This document shows positions 24,558-36,826 of a stretch of DNA of 64,000 bases, piece by piece. Every line of letters starts with the position of its first letter. Position 1 is the stretch's first letter. Where the stretch lies: contig JAWRVZ010000042.1 in the NCBI GenBank assembly GCA_037043235.1, positions 145,001 through 209,000 of the forward strand, read 5' to 3'. The DNA comes from Rhodeus uyekii. Its lineage: Eukaryota > Chordata > Actinopteri > Cypriniformes > Acheilognathidae. The position numbers and the translations under genes are program-made. The notes below the pieces were generated by a model. That model was not told the origin of the DNA. It ran no database searches and worked only from the letters and a program-made list of their open reading frames with translations.

Positions 24558-25673
24558 CAGTGGAGTTCGGTTATGTCGACGGCCTCGGGGGTTGCAAAAA
24601 AAGCATTGAGATAACCGTTTCGCGAGATAACCCATATTTACACATATTAACATATATTTTCCCAAAAATAAACCGCAGACGCAGATAATCCGCACGCAAA
24701 TCGTTGGCATAACCCACACCCATAGATTGATGAACTTTTTTGTGTAAGATCACATTTCAAATTTCAAATGTTGCTCGCATTACTTCAATTATCCATAACT
24801 GTTCAGGCTCGGTACACAGTGCTTGTGCGCGAAATTCACACAATAAGGAAACAAACACAAGTCAGAATCAGAAAAGAAAAACAATCTCTCCCGCTGCGCT
24901 TTTCTCTTTAAGAAGTGTTGTGTTGATCAGATGAGAAGAGCCCACCCTCATGTCAGCACAGCCAATCACGTCTTCTTGTATGATTGACAGGTCAGACAGC
25001 CTATCAGCGCCAGCTGTCAGAGTGATAGTGGAAGCGCAGCCAGCTGAGAGCTGTTAGATTGCCAAAGACAACAACCCTCGCAAGAACGAAAAAGTAACAT
25101 TTATTGATGTACATGATGTGAGTTATTAAATGAGAATGTACATGCTCGTGTTTTTGGTGTCTTTTTACACAACAGTGTTGCCGCGATCTGTTTGATGAAG
25201 CGATCGGCATTTATCTAAAAAAATGTACATATACACAATACAGTGTATGTTTGCTAACAACAAAAGCCAAATGTAAAACCACCACAATAAAAACCACCTT
25301 CGATTCTTGATACAAACCTGTAATTATAGTCTCCAACAATGCAAACACAAAGATTGCTCACAAAATCACAAAAAATGTGCTAGATGCTACAGCGTGTTAT
25401 CCCTGAGATGAGGGGACCGCGATCCATGTGCAAGGCAAACTCAGCGCATGTGCAGTGAACTAGGTACGGAAATTAGTCACGAAATAACTACGTGAACTGG
25501 CGACTTCGTCCCTGTTTCGTGCTCTAGATATTAGATTTCGGCGAAATTAACGAATCGACATTAAAGAATCGAAAATGTTAAGACAAATAGGGAGTTTGGC
25601 GGTTCCACTTTAAAAACGTCGACATAATAGTATTGGCCTGTTAACCGTGACTCGAGATAAGTGAACTCCACTG
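24558..25673. mobile_element. pogo/Tigger-like MITE, TA target site
   Basis: The left end CAGTGGAGTTCGGTTATGTC and the right end (...CTCGAGATAAGTGAACTCCACTG) are inverted repeats flanked by TA on both sides (24556-24557 and 25674-25675). It is 1116 bases with no transposase frame. At about 24650-24785 it carries a segment similar to the interior of the neighbouring MITE at 25680 (shared words ATAACCC(A/G)CACCCATAGATT and GAACTTTTTTGTGTAAG), so one family contains part of the other. Confidence 0.8.
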
Positions 25674-25679
25674 TATATA

Positions 25680-25905
25680 CCGGATTTTCCCGCATATAAC
25701 CCGCAGACACAGATAGTCCGCACTCATATAGCCAGCGGGTTTTGGGGTTTTGCGTAAAAAAATCGTTGACATAACCCGCACCCATAGATTTATGAACTTT
25801 TTTGTGTAAGTTCACATTGCGAATTTCGAATGTTGCTCGCATGATTCACATGACGAATGTTTGTAAACTGGGGTATAACCGCGGGTTATATGCAGGAAAA
25901 TACGG
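25680..25905. mobile_element. Short MITE with 25-bp-class inverted ends, TA target site
   Basis: The left end begins CCGGATTTTCCCGCATATAA and the right end is its inverse with about two mismatches (...TTATATGCAGGAAAATACGG). It is flanked by TA (25678-25679 and 25906-25907). Length 226 bases, no coding capacity. It sits only six bases from the end of the preceding MITE, and (TA)n tracts surround both. Confidence 0.85.
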
Positions 25906-26620
25906 TATATATTAACACCCACCAACTCGTCAAATGTGGGTGGATTTCAGCAGTCACTCCAGCTAGCGATATATAATATTTTAAATTGTAGTCTTTTAAA
26001 AAGGCATCTAAAATAATAGACTATATATATTTTTCAATACATTGAGCGATACTTTTCTCAGATTAGATACACAATAGCAGCTGCTCTTCTCTCTCTCTCA
26101 TCTCTCCAACAGCGAATGACACACAAACCCTCCTACCTTCATTCATTCACTCACTCACTCATTTCATTTGCTCCGGATGAATATTGTTGCTGTTACTAGA
26201 CTTGAATTTCAGTATAGGATTGCTCGTGTTACTCATTCCCACAGTTCAAGCACATAAAGCTGACTCTCAGTATTAAATTGAGTTCTTTTTTGCTGCTTAT
26301 TGCACTTAAACAGTCAAACACACACAAAATAATGTCAAAATGCCGATCTTGGTGAATATTCAAGTAAACACAAAGTTCTGTTTTAAGTGAACGTTAACAG
26401 TTGAGAAAGAAAACGCACGTGTAACAGTGTAATGGATCCACGCATCAGGTCTTAAAGTGACAGCAGAATAACAAACCTGCTGTTAAATTATAAGATAATA
26501 TAAAAAATATCTATATAGCAGGTATCAATATCAAAATGTGGTCCGAGTGGCTTTGGAAAACCAGTAGCCGCTGTGGCTGGTTAACAAATAAAGATAATGT
26601 AAAGCCCCTGTATTTATATA

Positions 26621-26624
<4 letters not shown>

Positions 26625-26650
<26 letters not shown>
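26625..26650. repeat. (TG)n microsatellite
   Basis: A perfect TG run. Confidence 0.9.
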
Positions 26651-26651
<1 letters not shown>

Positions 26652-27585
26652 ATAAACAGGAGTGTTACATCATTGACCCTGTAAACATAAATTGGATCAT
26701 TTCTCTGCCAGAGCATCTCCTGTGCTCATGAAAAACAGAGCAGCTTTTGATGTTGAGACCTTTGCTCTGGAATCACTCTGAATAAAGCTCTAATCTTGCT
26801 TTCATCTCGAGTCTGCGTCATTTTGCTAACATTTAAGTTTCTTTCATTATTACACAGGTCAGTCCATATATTGTAATTTCACTGGTCTGATGTTTCCAAC
26901 TTGCCAAGAAATGTTAGCATAGCACCTGATGTGTCTTACACAGAACATCCATAAGCCACCGGGGAACAAGACAGAAGAATGCGGCCATCAGTCTCAAAGA
27001 CATTTATGATCAACAAAGGAGCAGGTCTGGACAAAACAAGCATATTAACCGGAGAAGTTTTCAGTATTTATGCACTACCTGTTCTGACAACTGCAAATCC
27101 AGAAGCTGCAGGTGGGCCGCTAATTCAACGTTTGCTTCTACATCTTTCAAGGAAAGCTCAACGAGTGAATCGTTTACAGCAGTTTATTGGAAATGAGCTG
27201 CTTTCCACGGATTCGTTTACCCAACAGGGAATGAGTCTGTTTAATATGCTTGTGATTTAGGGTTGGATCCGTCTCAACACTAGTCTCTGGCTAGTTTGTT
27301 CTTAGACATAATATATGTGAACTCTCCAACACTTCTAACCAGTTTTAAAAAGTGTTTATGAACCACCAGTAGATTCTGTGGAGAAGTGTCCGATCTTTAC
27401 CTCCAAATTGCTCAAGTTAACAAGCCTTTACAAGACCGTAAACACATTTGTAAAGCTCAAGCGTCACAAATTCCAGCTATTTATTAACCGTTTTAAAGGA
27501 AATCCAGCAATGACAATGCAGCAAAAATGTTCATAAACATCCTTCCAGGTATTAGTTATTTCGTATTAGATATTAACACAGAAGA

Positions 27586-27586
<1 letters not shown>

Positions 27587-27628
<42 letters not shown>
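27587..27628. repeat. (CA)n microsatellite
   Basis: A perfect CA run of about 42 bases. Confidence 0.95.
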
Positions 27629-27629
<1 letters not shown>

Positions 27630-28469
27630 CAAGCTAGAATGAAGAAACTTCAGTTCTGAGGGACAAAAAACCTTTTTTAATATCTTCAGAATCACACAAT
27701 TCTAAGAAAGAAAGCACAAATTGTGATATTTAAACTTCCAACTGCGAGAAAAAAGTCTGAATTGTGATATACAAAAATTGCAATTACCTTTTTGATTTTG
27801 TATTCCATGGTGAAAAATAAGCTTTTTAAAGCTTTTTTTAAGCAATAAGATCCTTCAGGTGGGGGATTATAGTGTTGGGCGAGAACCGCTCCTGGTTTAT
27901 AATGATATATCAGGTGCTTTATAATGGCCGATGGGTGCCATTGCAATTCAGATTTACATCCCCATAAATTCATCCACTTCTCCCGAAAGGCTCTAGTTCA
28001 GTTCTAGCCAAAGCGCAAACGCAAAACACAGGGATTGAAATGTAAACGTAATTTTTTTATTCTTGGTTTGAATGTGCATGAAACCTCTCAAGTATTGCAC
28101 CGGCTGATTCTCTGCTATTAAAGCAGAGACGTGAAAAATCTTTGTAGGTTTAAACTTTCCTGTAATGTGTAAAATAATGCCTGAGGGCTGAAGAAAGGGC
28201 TGGAATGCAATAGAGAAACACTAAAGAGGGAAGTTGTGGGTGAGCTTATCAATCAAACAATACAGTTCACATAAATGACAGCAATAAACTGTGAGTGTGC
28301 TGCTGTTCCCACGAGCTAACCGTCTCATGGAGCTCAAGAGAGGCCGTGTGGTTCTATAACACAACCTCATAAAAATCATCAGCACTGTCCGTCCACTCTA
28401 AAACCAACAGCCCTAAACCCACGTCATCAATGGTCTTCAGCCCGCTGTAATTTACAGCTTAGTGACTAC

Positions 28470-28720
28470 GTGCCTTCGCAGGCCCACGATGATCACGGGA
28501 CGATTAGCCGAGCGTATGAGGAGTTCTGCTCAACGTAAACGCTTCTGACAACCAAATGATAGGCTGATGATTTAGAGGCTAATTAATGAAACAATAAATT
28601 GGAGGCGCTTTAATCTGTTCAGTATGGCGCTGACTGATAAATGGGCCCTCACCTGATTGATTGAGCCAATTAGTCAATTCTTGAATCGCTCTGGGAACAA
28701 TAACTGTTGCTGTGCTTCCA
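28470..28720. promoter_or_regulatory. Candidate conserved non-coding element
   Basis: A repeat-free, compositionally balanced island within AT-rich DNA with clustered homeodomain-like words: GGCTAATTAATGAAACAATA near 28577, TTGATTGAGCCAATTAGTCA near 28657 and a SOX-like GAACAATAACTG near 28694. This density is typical of developmental enhancers, but nothing confirms activity and no alignment could be made. Confidence 0.3.
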
Positions 28721-29279
28721 AATGGTGACCGAACACATAAGAGGAGGACGTAACTGGATCAAAAGCAAAATACTACAGGAAAATGATTTGATCTCACTGT
28801 CACTGGGCAGTGGTTTTATGCAGGAATACTGCTTTGATTAGTTTTAGCCAAACCGCTCCTCAACCGTTCCTCCCAAATGTCACATTTCACATTTCCACAC
28901 GTCACATTTCCCCTAAATAAAATAAAAAATGCACAGATAAATAAAAGTTATGAATTGATTCATTAATGGCCAACTTTAAAAAGCTAAACAGAAAATGTTC
29001 TTGGTTCATTACATTTATGTTTCTTAGAAAAAGCTTCAAACATTAGCTGACTTAAAAAAACCTAAATACAATATAAATATTAGAAGAAAAACTCAAATGA
29101 AAATTAGAAGTTGAAGTTCTACAATTACTAAACTAAAAGAAAAATAAATGTAACAGGAAAATATAACAGGAATAATATAACAATATACAATTTATATATA
29201 ATAAAACAATATAACAGGAAATATAAAAATAAAAACTAGTAACAATTAAAAATATTACTAAATAATATAATATTTCAAT

Positions 29280-29660
29280 ATTATTGTTCCAATATAATAA
29301 TATTTCATCATGATTGTTTCAATATAATATAATATTCCCAACATGATTGTTCCAATATAATATAATATTCCCAACATGATTGTTCCAATATAATAATATA
29401 ATATTTCAACATGATTGTTCCAATATAATATTTCAACATGATTGTTTCAATATAATATTCCAACATGATTGTTTCAATATAATAATATAATATAATATTC
29501 CAACATGATTGTTTCAATATAATATTCCAACATGATTGTTTCAATATAATAATATAATATAATATTCCAACATGATTGTTTCAATATAATATAAAATAAT
29601 GTATTATAATATAATATAATATAATATAATATAATATAATATTCCAACATGATTGTGCTT
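29280..29660. repeat. AT-rich minisatellite (about 10 CATGATTGTT units)
   Basis: The core CCAACATGATTGTTTCAATA recurs ten times between about 29308 and 29655, separated by (ATAAT)n spacers of variable length, giving units of roughly 27 to 45 bases. Open frames on the minus strand repeating ETIMLEYYI are artefacts of the repeat. Confidence 0.9.
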
Positions 29661-31373
29661 GTGGTGCACTTTAAAAAAATTTTTTGTTCTCCCTCATGAA
29701 TCATAACTTCTAACTACCTGAAACATTTATTCAACATTTATTTTCCATTTAAACCAATTATCAAGTTAAAATGGTGGAACTCTGAGTGATGCATAACAAT
29801 TTCATCTCACATCATTTCTGATTTTGTTGGTCATTTCATACAAACTGTACTCAAGTTTGGTTAACTGGCCTGTTGGGGCCATACTTGTTAATACACGTAT
29901 CACATTCATATTTCAAACCCTCTCGCCGCTGACCCTCGCTATCTGTCTGCGCAGATGCTCTCACATCTGACAGCTTCAGCTCGAGACGTTCACTAGTCCA
30001 GACAAAAGGCTGCGTATGTAGATCCGATCAGCCAGAAGCCATCATATCACTGACAGATGTTTACAATAGGGTCATAAAATATCAAAAACAGGAACATCCT
30101 TGGAGCCTGTAACTTTCAGAAACCCTAAATCTTCATGCCAGGCAGACGGATACGGCACAGACATGAGGCCGTGTCGCTGAGCAGAAGTGAAAAGCGTTGC
30201 TCAGCAGCTCGTGTGAGGTCAGCGCTTCCCCAGGGCCAGACAGACACACAACACTAAACGCCTCTCCCTGACGCTCATGCGTATTGAAAGGCAGCATGTT
30301 CCCGACGACCCGACGATGGAGCGGATCTTACCGTTAGTGACAGGCCTGTCCTCATTCCACCCCACCACTGAATATTCCTGTACAGTATTTGAACATATGA
30401 GACTGGACAGACCATGAAGTAAAATCAAGGTACATGACTGGCTTTTATTTGGTTATAGTTCACCCAGAATCAAAGGAAGTAAATAAGAATACATTATTTG
30501 CATACACTGCAAATCCATGGCATATTCTGCCGACATTATATGACCTTCAAGCAAATATCTGCTCCAAACCGGCATTACCATAATGCAGGTAAAAATTTTT
30601 AATTATGCACACACATCTCATATATAGTACAGATATTTTACTTCTGAGGTTTTTTTTTAGTTTTTTTTTTTTAGAATAATTAGTGTTGTTATTGTTGATT
30701 AAAACTTACAATCATACAATCATTACAATCATAGCCATTAAGCTGAAATAAAATTATGAAAATAAACGTAGATAATATTATGAAATGTTGCCTGAAATAA
30801 ATGTGTACTAACACTGAAAAAAAGCTTAATAGAAATATAAAAAGCTTAATAAAAAAACGGGCGAAAGCACATAAAAATTGCTAAAACTATCATTCAAATA
30901 CAAATTTAATTCAGAATTAAAACAAAACGGAAAACATTTAAATAAAAGGAAATTAAAAATGAATAAATGCTATAATAGTATATTAACACTAAAATGACTG
31001 TACTGTATGATAATTATTATAGGAGCATTTTATCATATTTATGATGGTAACAAATGACTAAATCATAATTTCATATTTTATATATATATATATATATAAC
31101 TTGTGAAGTAATGTAAAAACACTATTATTTTAATAGTATCATAGTATTTATCTATATTTTGAATTTGTGTGTTTTTTATTTTAAGCTTTAATTTAGTTCA
31201 TAAAAAATAAATATATATATGACATTTTATGATTTCATTTTTTTTTACTATTACATTTAATGGATAAAAAATACGACCTTTATATTTGACAGGTTTGATG
31301 AGATTCGCCAGTTTAATGTCTGTTCTTGCTCTTTGTGTGCTGCCCTTAAATCTTTCTGAGAGAAGGTGAGAGG

Positions 31374-31436
31374 CACAGAGAGAGAGAGAGACAGAGAGAC
31401 AGAGACAGACAGAGAGAGAGCGAGAGAGAGAGAGAT
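31374..31436. repeat. (AG)n-rich purine tract
   Basis: An interrupted AG/GACA tract; it explains the serine/leucine-rich minus-strand open frames over it. Confidence 0.9.
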
Positions 31437-31782
31437 GAAGATGATATTGATGCAAAAGGGAAGTGTATAAAAGAGGGGCATAGAGAGCTAAATGAGAAAG
31501 AATGAACTGATGAGACAGATAAACAGAGCGCTTGGCCCGGTCACCTGCACTGCGCACACATACAGTAGCGCTTCACACCATTAGAGGGTTTGCAGTGACG
31601 CAGGCAGAGAGCTGAATTAGCCAGGACTGATTGTGCTAAATGTAGTAAACACACAGTTCAAACAGGGTTAGTCTCTGTGCGGCTGCCAGACGTACTGATG
31701 AAGTGTACAATTGTGTCCTTGGGGAGCACAGTAACTGTAATGTTACGCCATGTGCAGATGTAAATCAAACTTAACTCGTACA

Positions 31783-31826
31783 GGAAGGGGTGAGGAGGAG
31801 GAGGAGGAGAAGGAGGGGGGGGGGGA
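31783..31826. repeat. GGA/G-rich purine tract
   Basis: GAGGAGGAGGAG leading into about 12 consecutive G residues on the plus strand, a potential G-quadruplex sequence. Confidence 0.8.
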
Positions 31827-32049
31827 TTAGTTCTTTGTAATCTTGAGAAACCAGCAAAACCTCCACCTGAGAACCACAGAACGTTACAGATCAGAACGAG
31901 CTGAAGGACATATAAAAAGAAACCCAGCTAGGATTTATCCTTATTTATCTTTAGTGTGTCCATCATTACAGCCACCGAATTCTATTCAGTTCTTATTATT
32001 ACCTTGTTAACTGTCTATGACTTGTTCTGTCTTATAGTATGAATATGTT

Positions 32050-32640
32050 AGTCGTACTGTTATCTTTAAGCTAGCTGCTCCAAAAATATGGCAAAAGATA
32101 CAAGCATTTAAGACCTGCATTCTCTCACTTCCAGCAATCAGTGATGACATCACTCTGCTCTCCAGCTTCTCATCAGATTTTCTGTCCAATCAAACGCGCT
32201 CTAGAATCTGAAGCCCCGCCCCCTTCATTATAAACAGACGCTGAAGCTGCGGCTGAAATCCGTCACTCGTTCACACATTCAGTGTGAATATCTTTCATTG
32301 GGGGAACGAAGTCTGGTTTGACGTTAGTGTCAGTGAAGCACCGCAGATCCAGAGACACGAAAAAACCAGAGCGAGAAACACGACTCATTGACTCGTTTGA
32401 GTTCTGCACAGAATCATGTGTTTTAAAGAGATATGGAGTAGAATAGAGGAAAAATGGCTAGAGATCAGGAGGAAACTGTGGCTTCATCGAGCTCTGAGCT
32501 GTGATATGAACTCAAAACTATTGGTTATTTTATAAAAGGGGAGGGGCTTATAGATATGCCCCGCCCTCACATCCTGTTTCAGTGGAAATTACAAAACATT
32601 AAACAGTGCTGCTCATTTCAAAACTCTTCAGTGGGACTTT
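32050..32640 (-). mobile_element. Putative interspersed repeat, minus orientation
   Basis: The segment has GTCCAATCAAACGCG, AAGCCCCGCCCCC and GGGGAGGGGCTTATAGATATG blocks and ends AAACTCTTCAGTGGGACTTTAATG, a composition seen in fish non-autonomous DNA transposons. No coding frame. Family and exact ends are unknown. Confidence 0.35.
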
Positions 32641-33654
32641 AATGTCAAACATGCTTTGTTTAGAATATTGTTCCCCTTAACAAAAATTACTTCCATAGTG
32701 ACATCATCCTCCTCCTCCTCCAGGAAATGACATCATTTTGGTGGGAAAACAACTACTCAAACATCGTGAGAGTCAGCAATGGCTTTGATAAACTCTGTGA
32801 TGTTTTGTGCTATATTTAAGTTCAAAAGGTACCGCGTAACAGGAATGACGCATGAAAGTTCAGACTCATCCTGCCCACGTGAGCATCACATGTGCGAAAC
32901 GTGAAGTGCCATGATGACTCCAATCCAAAAGTGAGGGACAGTTTTGTCCAGAGAAGTTTCGTAATGATCACAAGAGTTAATGAAAACTCCTTCAGAGGTT
33001 GCATCATGGAATGATTAACCAGCCGGCACTAAAACAAAAAAATGCACAAGTTTAAAAAGCGCTTTCATTCCCAGGCTCATTAAAAGCACTAGTACAGTGA
33101 TGAACTTCTTCATGTCGGACATGAAAGCGTCCTCACTTGAGGAGGTAATCTGTAGCACTGAACTCTTGTGGGAGATGGGCTCTTTTAGCGTTGCGAGTGG
33201 CCCTGTGATCTGACACGTCGGGGACGTGGACTTCACAGCTGTGAGTGAAACGCCTCGGGCGCAACGAGCGTCTGAGAAGACCGAGCGCGTTTTGCACATC
33301 TACACCCTGAAATAAAAGATGAATAGCACAACATCAGAGGAGAGAAAAGCAAACAGTCACTCGGATTTCACTGAGGGTCACGGTAACATTGCTCATGTTT
33401 TCCACCCAAAGGACGCGATGATTAAGACAATGATGACAAGAGAACTCTCTGCAAGAGAATAAAAATCAAACCTCTGTCATGATTTACTCACTCCCACGTC
33501 ATTCCATTCCCATATGCTGTTATTTTCCCTGAAAGAAGAGTTTTCATGTTCATAAAACATTTCATACTGACCACATGTGTCAAGATTTGTTTTTAAAATG
33601 TCTCTTATACTCAGTGATTTTGTGAAATATTATTACAATTAAAAAACTTGTTTT
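32641..33654. other. Intergenic; no gene seen
   Basis: Non-coding. It has a short CCTCCTCCTCCTCC pyrimidine tract near 32708 and otherwise unique sequence. A minus-strand 94-codon open frame at 33015-33299 has no recognisable family. Confidence 0.5.
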
Positions 33655-33900
33655 AATTGTAATTTATTCCTGTGATTAAATCTGTATTTTCAGCATCATT
33701 ACTCCAGTCTTCAGTGTCACATGATCCTTCGTAAATCATTCTGATATGATGATTTCTTATTATTTTCAATGCTGAAAACAGTCGTGCTGCTTCATATTTT
33801 TGTGGAAACCATGAATATATTTTTCTGGATTATTTGATGAATATTAAGTTCAAAATAACCATTTTTTAAAAACTCTTTAAATGTAAAATATAGCAGATTA
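33655..33900. repeat. Interspersed cyprinid-type repeat
   Basis: TCTGTATTTTCAGCATCATTACTCCAGTCTTCAGTGTCACATGATCCTTC-like sequence through TTGTGGAAACCATGAATATA and TTTGATGAATATTAAGTTCA. I recognise it as a very abundant carp/zebrafish-type repeat. Other pieces occur at 43535 and 51755. Confidence 0.65.
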
Positions 33901-35134
33901 TGATGCTTTTTAGTATTTAAAGTAATTGATTTCTAATTAATTTGACAACAGAATTAGAATATAGGTTTAATATAGTGTTATTTTAGTATCAATGAGATAC
34001 TGTAGAGTTTTCAATATTCCATCAATATTTTGAATTAGATTTTATTCAGTTTCAATTTGTTATTTTAGTACATTTTTAGTTTTAGTTAACTATAATAACC
34101 CTGATTCATCCATTATTAGCATAACATTACATCAGCATAAATTTGCCAGAATTTGAAATGTCTCTACGGCATTCAGGAAAGAAAAGACACATTTCGAGTT
34201 GTTTTGGTCCAAACACACACAGGCTAATGAAGGCGCACATGCAAAGTTGGAGTGGAACAGTGGTTTTAGGAGTGTTGGACTCGTACTCTCATGCTCGTTG
34301 GCTTTGAAGTCACTGAATCTAATCTGTTTTCCATTTTCATTAACAATATAATGTTCAAAGAGACCTGTGGCTCCCTCAGGCCACGAGAGTCGGCTCAACC
34401 TTGACGTAGAGGTTACGACAGGGATGAAGGTCTCCGAAACCTGCTTCACTTGCCCTCTTGTGCGGATTTCGTGAAACATTAGCAATGACACGATTCACAC
34501 GGAATTACATAAGCGTACGTCAAACGCCTCCTGAGAAATCTGCTTTCAGAGTGGCGACCTTCACCTGAGTCACAGCGAAAAATCGGTCTTATCATGAGGT
34601 CGCCGTCAGGAACTCTGTGTCCGCGGTGCTTCAGAAGTGCTTGAAGGATGACGTGCTCTTGAGTAATCTTTTCATACACAGTCATTATCATAATCTCTGT
34701 AGTAATATCCAATCATAAATAGCAGCCGCCTCATGGCCGATCCCACATCGGCAAACACAAACCCACTGTGGACTTTATTTATTACGCAGCTCATACATGA
34801 GATTGAATGTGTGTATAATTTATGGTGCCTGCTAAATATAAGCGCCGTGTGCATTTGCAAATGAAAGACACGGGACGTGGCCTGAGCCGCTGGGCAGGTG
34901 GGTTGGAGTTTAACTAGATCAGGATCACAATTCCTAGTATTTTCCCTTCCTCTATTAAACAAGCTGATTGATATTCTTTCCATTAAAGATGGCGGATAAT
35001 GCTCGTATGCTTTATTTGTATTTTCTTGGAATGTTTTCATATAAGCTCCTGGTAGTTAACAGAATATTAACTACATGAGAAACATACAAAAAGTTAACTG
35101 TTAGCTCAGATTGATTAAATAATAGGTTTATACT
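33901..35134. other. Intergenic; no gene seen
   Basis: AT-rich to about 34110, then more balanced unique sequence to 35050 including GTGCATTTGCAAATGAAAG near 34850 (an octamer-like word). No coding signature in any frame. Confidence 0.55.
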
Positions 35135-35500
35135 TTACAATAAGGTTTCATTAGTTAACAACACTTCTACAGCATTTACTAATCTTAGTCAATGGCAACT
35201 TCCTTTATTAAGACATTAATTAATATTATTATTTGTTAACATTAGTTAATGAACTGTGAACTAACCTGACTAATTTGATTTTTAGTAACGCGGCAAAGAT
35301 ACATGCATGCTTTAAAAACAATGTATTAACTAATGTTAACAAACGAGACACAATTTATCTACAATCCTAACATGTACATCTTTTGATTTGAATACTGTAT
35401 TGGCAAATTTTGAAATTAACATTAAGTATTTTTCATTGTTAGTTCTTGATAACTAATGCTCTTAACAACTGGAACTTTATTGAAAGGTTTTACTGTTTTT
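35135..35500. repeat. Interspersed fish repeat with fold-back structure
   Basis: It runs from TTTACAATAAGGTTTCATTAGTTAAC to GAACTTTATTGAAAGGTTTTACT, with internal GTTAACATTAGTTAATG and its inverse CATTGTTAGTT / ACTAATGTTAAC. It can fold back on itself and I recognise it as a common fish repeat. No coding. Confidence 0.6.
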
Positions 35501-35847
35501 TTCTTCTATACTTTAAGTTGTAGTTCACTTTTTAACAATTCATTGAAATTTAATAGTAAAAATCTAGGAATCTAGGAATCTTTTTTTTTTTTTCAAAATA
35601 CTGTATACCATTTTTTTTAACTCAGAAAACCCAAATTGAAGGGTCAATTCACTCAAAAATGATCCTAAAATAATAATAATAATACATATTTTTTAAGGGC
35701 GCCTTACAAGACACTCAAGGACATCTTACATGCAGATAAAACATTACTGGATGTTAATCCAATAAATGGATATTTTATATCATATAAAATGATGATAATT
35801 CACGCACCCTCAAGCCATCCAAGGTCTATATGACTTTCTTCTATCAG

Positions 35848-36168
35848 TGTAACGGAGTTAAATGTTCAGGGAGGAAGGAGGCGGGAACCGGCAGACATTG
35901 AACAGACTTTAATGGTGAAAAATAAAACATAAACTCAAAACGAAAGTAATGGCGGCGGCCCCTCGCGGTCGACCGCCGCCCACACAAAACATAACATAAA
36001 GTCCCAGGCCTGGTCCTCTCTCGTCTTCACTGTCGTCGCTCCTCCTTTTAAGCCTCCGCTCCTCCGTGAGACGAGAGACCGATGGCTCGCAGGTGTCGCT
36101 CATTATCCATCACGCCACCGGCTCTCGTGACGCTCTCACGGTCCCTCGACCCCGCCCTGCTCGCCACA
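35848..36168 (-). repeat. 3' LTR of the TRIM-like element (minus orientation)
   Basis: I read no difference from the other LTR over 321 bases. The adjoining internal DNA on the minus strand ends GTTGGGGGTA, a short purine-rich stretch that could serve as a weak polypurine tract. Confidence 0.9.
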
Positions 36169-36807
36169 TACCCCCAACGCCCTTCGCAGGCCGGGGGGTA
36201 CTCCCGAGACTGCGCTCTACTCCCCCCCCCCTCCTCCGGGGGGGCCCGATCACGGCGGCCGTGGTACCTGGGGGTAAGGACAGACGAGGCGAGGGAAAAG
36301 GAAACGGAGACAAGAGGAGCGACAGTGACGAGAGAGGGGAGAGAGGAAAAAGAAAGAAAAAAAAAATCTTGGTCCGGTTCCCAGACACGCTGACTCTCGG
36401 TCCTCGACTGACCGAGAGACTTACTCGCGGCGCCATGCGGTGGCACCGGACGCCGATCGCTGGACGGCTTGGCGCTCCTCCGCCTCCTGGCGGCCGGCGA
36501 CGACTCCTCTCGAGGGCAGCCGGCAGCGAGTCCCCCGTTTCCTGCTCCTCCCCAGCATGGCGGACGGCAGCAGGCTTTCGGCGCGCTGGCAAACGGGACG
36601 ACTCCTCCGCTCCCTCGCAGACGGCAGCCTCCCACCTCGTCCCAGGAGCGCGGTCTCTAGCTCGCCGTCCCAGTCGATCCTCTCTCGCTCCAGCACCACC
36701 GCCTCGGACAGACGCTCGCGGTTTTCACCCTCTCGCGCTGCCCGACCTTCGCAGCACCGCGAGTCCTCCCAGCAGCGAGGGCTCTTTGACAGCGCGTCCC
36801 TCCGGCC

Positions 36808-36825
36808 TCCCGGGTTTCGGCACCA
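36808..36825 (-). other. Primer binding site of the LTR element
   Basis: On the plus strand TCCCGGGTTTCGGCACCA reads like the 3' end of a tRNA including CCA. Its complement on the minus strand starts TGGTGCCGAAACCC one base after the 5' LTR, where a retroelement primer binding site belongs. The tRNA identity is not assigned. Confidence 0.8.
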
Positions 36826-36826
36826 G

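Larger units (their letters stand above)
25914..29279. other. Intergenic; no gene seen
   Basis: Non-coding with CA/TG microsatellites (listed). From 29040 to 29280 it becomes AT-rich and leads into the AT minisatellite. The candidate regulatory island at 28470-28720 is listed separately. Confidence 0.6.
29661..32049. other. Intergenic; no gene seen
   Basis: Non-coding, with a GC-richer patch at 29900-30430 and AT-rich DNA at 30590-31260 including a (TA)n run near 31078. Confidence 0.6.

Noticed and set aside
29308..29704. Minus-strand open frames with repeating ETIMLEYYI
   Set aside because: By-product of the AT-rich minisatellite.
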